Positions 5,887 to 6,929 of a stretch of DNA of 6,929 bases are shown one piece after another. The notes below the pieces were generated by a model. It was not told the origin of the DNA and ran no database searches. It saw nothing but the letters and a program-made list of their open reading frames with translations. How positions within the stretch are numbered: position 1 is the first letter of the stretch; every line of letters begins with the position of its first letter. Source of the DNA: an uncultured Ruminococcus sp. (GTDB taxonomy: Bacteria; Bacillota; Clostridia; Oscillospirales; Ruminococcaceae); contig CAMOEP010000113.1 in the NCBI GenBank assembly GCA_946612185.1, forward strand, positions 1-6,929, written 5' to 3'. The position numbers and the translations under genes are program-made.

Positions 5887-6929
5887 ATGCCAAGAAAGAA
5901 AAAAGACGAACAGAAAAAGAAACCGGCTTTCAAGCACGAAGCTTATATCGAAGGTTCTGGTACTGTCGCTTACGAGCGCATCACCGATACCCTCAAAAAG
6001 AACTATATGCCCTACGCCATGAGCGTTATCGTATCCCGTGCATTGCCGGAAATTGACGGCTTCAAGCCCTCCCACCGCAAACTGCTCTACATGATGTACA
6101 AGAGGGGACTGCTCTCGCCGGAAAAGGAGCGCTCCAAGTCCGCAAACGTGGTGGGCGAGACTATGAAACTCAACCCCCACGGCGATCAGGCTATCTATGA
6201 GACTATGGTGCGTATGACCCGTGGCAACGAGTCACTGCTGCACCCGTATATCGACAGCAAGGGTAACTTCGGCAAGCAGTATTCCAGCAAGATGTACTTC
6301 GCCGCTGCACGTTATACCGAGGTAAAGCTGGAAAAGATATGCAACGAACTTTTCCGGGATATCGACCATGATACCGTTGATTTCGTCCCGAACTACGACA
6401 ATACCATGCAAGAACCCACCCTCCTGCCGGTAACTTTCCCGTCAGTGCTGGTAAACTCCAATACCGGTATCGCCGTATCTATGGCGAGCAACGTCTGCCC
6501 GTTCAACCTCCAGGAGGTCTGCGAGACAACCATCGCACTTATGAATGACCCTGAGCATGATATACTCAGCACCCTCAAAGGCCCTGACTTCCCCGGCGGC
6601 GGACTTATGCTCTACGATGAGGCAGAACTGAAAAAGGTCATCGAGACAGGCAGGGGAAGCATCAAGGTTCGCTCAAAGTACAGCTACGACAAGACCTCCA
6701 ACTGTATCGAAGTCACTGAGATACCATATTCCACCACTATCGAAGCCATTATCGACAAGATAGTTGAGCTAGTAAAAGCCGGTAAGATAAGGGAAGTATC
6801 CTATATCCGTGACGAGACTGACATCAACGGTCTGAAAATTGCTATCGACCTGAAACGTGGCACTGACCCCGACAAGCTGATGCAGAAACTCTACCGCCTT
6901 ACCCCCTTACAGGACAGCTATGCCTGCAA
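5887..6929 (+). CDS. Type IIA topoisomerase subunit A (GyrA/ParC family, 3' partial)
   Basis: The first 347 codons are present; the frame runs off the right edge. This is the DNA breakage-reunion subunit. A basic N-terminus (PRKKKDEQKKKP) precedes the winged-helix/CAP-like domain, then the start of the tower domain. The catalytic pair is Arg142-Tyr143 (AARYTE); Tyr143 should form the 5'-phosphotyrosyl link. Lys60, His63 and His98 match active-site residues of E. coli GyrA. DTVDFVPNYD (161-170) and GIAVSMASN (193-201) are also family-typical. Deviations: the usual RDGLKP is IDGFKP with one residue missing, KYHPHGD is KLNPHGD, and the quinolone contact Ser83 position holds Gln101, with Glu105 at the Asp87 position. 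AGGAG (5876-5880) lies six bases before the ATG and 20 bases separate it from subunit B, so the two are one operon. The C-terminal domain that would separate GyrA (GyrA box) from ParC is outside the window. Confidence 0.93.
   Translation, partial: MPRKKKDEQKKKPAFKHEAYIEGSGTVAYERITDTLKKNYMPYAMSVIVSRALPEIDGFKPSHRKLLYMMYKRGLLSPEKERSKSANVVGETMKLNPHGDQAIYETMVRMTRGNESLLHPYIDSKGNFGKQYSSKMYFAAARYTEVKLEKICNELFRDIDHDTVDFVPNYDNTMQEPTLLPVTFPSVLVNSNTGIAVSMASNVCPFNLQEVCETTIALMNDPEHDILSTLKGPDFPGGGLMLYDEAELKKVIETGRGSIKVRSKYSYDKTSNCIEVTEIPYSTTIEAIIDKIVELVKAGKIREVSYIRDETDINGLKIAIDLKRGTDPDKLMQKLYRLTPLQDSYAC

Noticed and set aside
1..6929. CRISPR array, tRNA/rRNA, IS element or phage genes
   Set aside because: No regularly spaced repeats, cloverleaf-like segments, transposase motifs or terminal inverted repeats were seen on either strand.

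Overview
The window looks like chromosomal DNA of a low-GC-lineage Gram-positive anaerobe, most likely a Ruminococcus-like member of the Clostridia (Oscillospirales). That placement is inference from protein flavour: strong AGGAGG-type Shine-Dalgarno sites, sigma-A-like extended -10 promoters, the divergent second type IIA topoisomerase, and a clostridial/actinobacterial-style FHA-SEDS-PBP cell-wall cluster. No phage, CRISPR, IS element or tRNA was recognised.

Layout. (1) 2-154, plus strand: the last 50 codons of F1Fo ATP synthase subunit a (atpB). (2) 155-388: a leader-like spacer. (3) 389-427: a good ribosome binding site followed by what reads as the first 12 codons of subunit c (atpE), ended at once by TAA. 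The rest of subunit c and the ATP synthase operon are absent here, so the segment looks like the edge of a deletion, rearrangement or assembly join. (4) 484-515: a perfect hairpin with U-tracts on both strands, separating the convergent atp remnant and the cell-wall operon. (5) 3579 down to 519, minus strand: a tightly coupled three-gene operon (membrane-anchored FHA protein, FtsW/RodA-type SEDS glycosyltransferase, PbpA-type class B transpeptidase), with 4-base ATGA overlaps at both junctions. (6) 3580-3886: a divergent regulatory region with one convincing promoter in each direction, plus an unusual hairpin between the Shine-Dalgarno and the start codon of the next gene. (7) 3887-6929, plus strand: a two-gene operon for a type IIA topoisomerase, the B (GHKL/TOPRIM) subunit complete and the A (breakage-reunion) subunit cut off by the window end.

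How the genes work together. The SEDS protein should polymerise glycan strands from lipid II and the PBP should cross-link them. The small FHA protein probably binds a phosphothreonine partner at the membrane and connects the pair to Ser/Thr kinase signalling, as its actinobacterial counterpart does, although no kinase or phosphatase is visible here. The topoisomerase B and A subunits form one ATP-dependent heterotetramer acting on supercoils or catenanes. Their motifs differ from textbook gyrase and topo IV, including a non-serine residue at the main quinolone contact position. The two operons share only the divergent control region; nothing visible links them functionally.

The most unusual points are the 12-codon atpE stump, the SD-hairpin-start arrangement ahead of the topoisomerase, and the departures from consensus in the topoisomerase active-site motifs. 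I do not see clear evidence of a wholly undescribed system.
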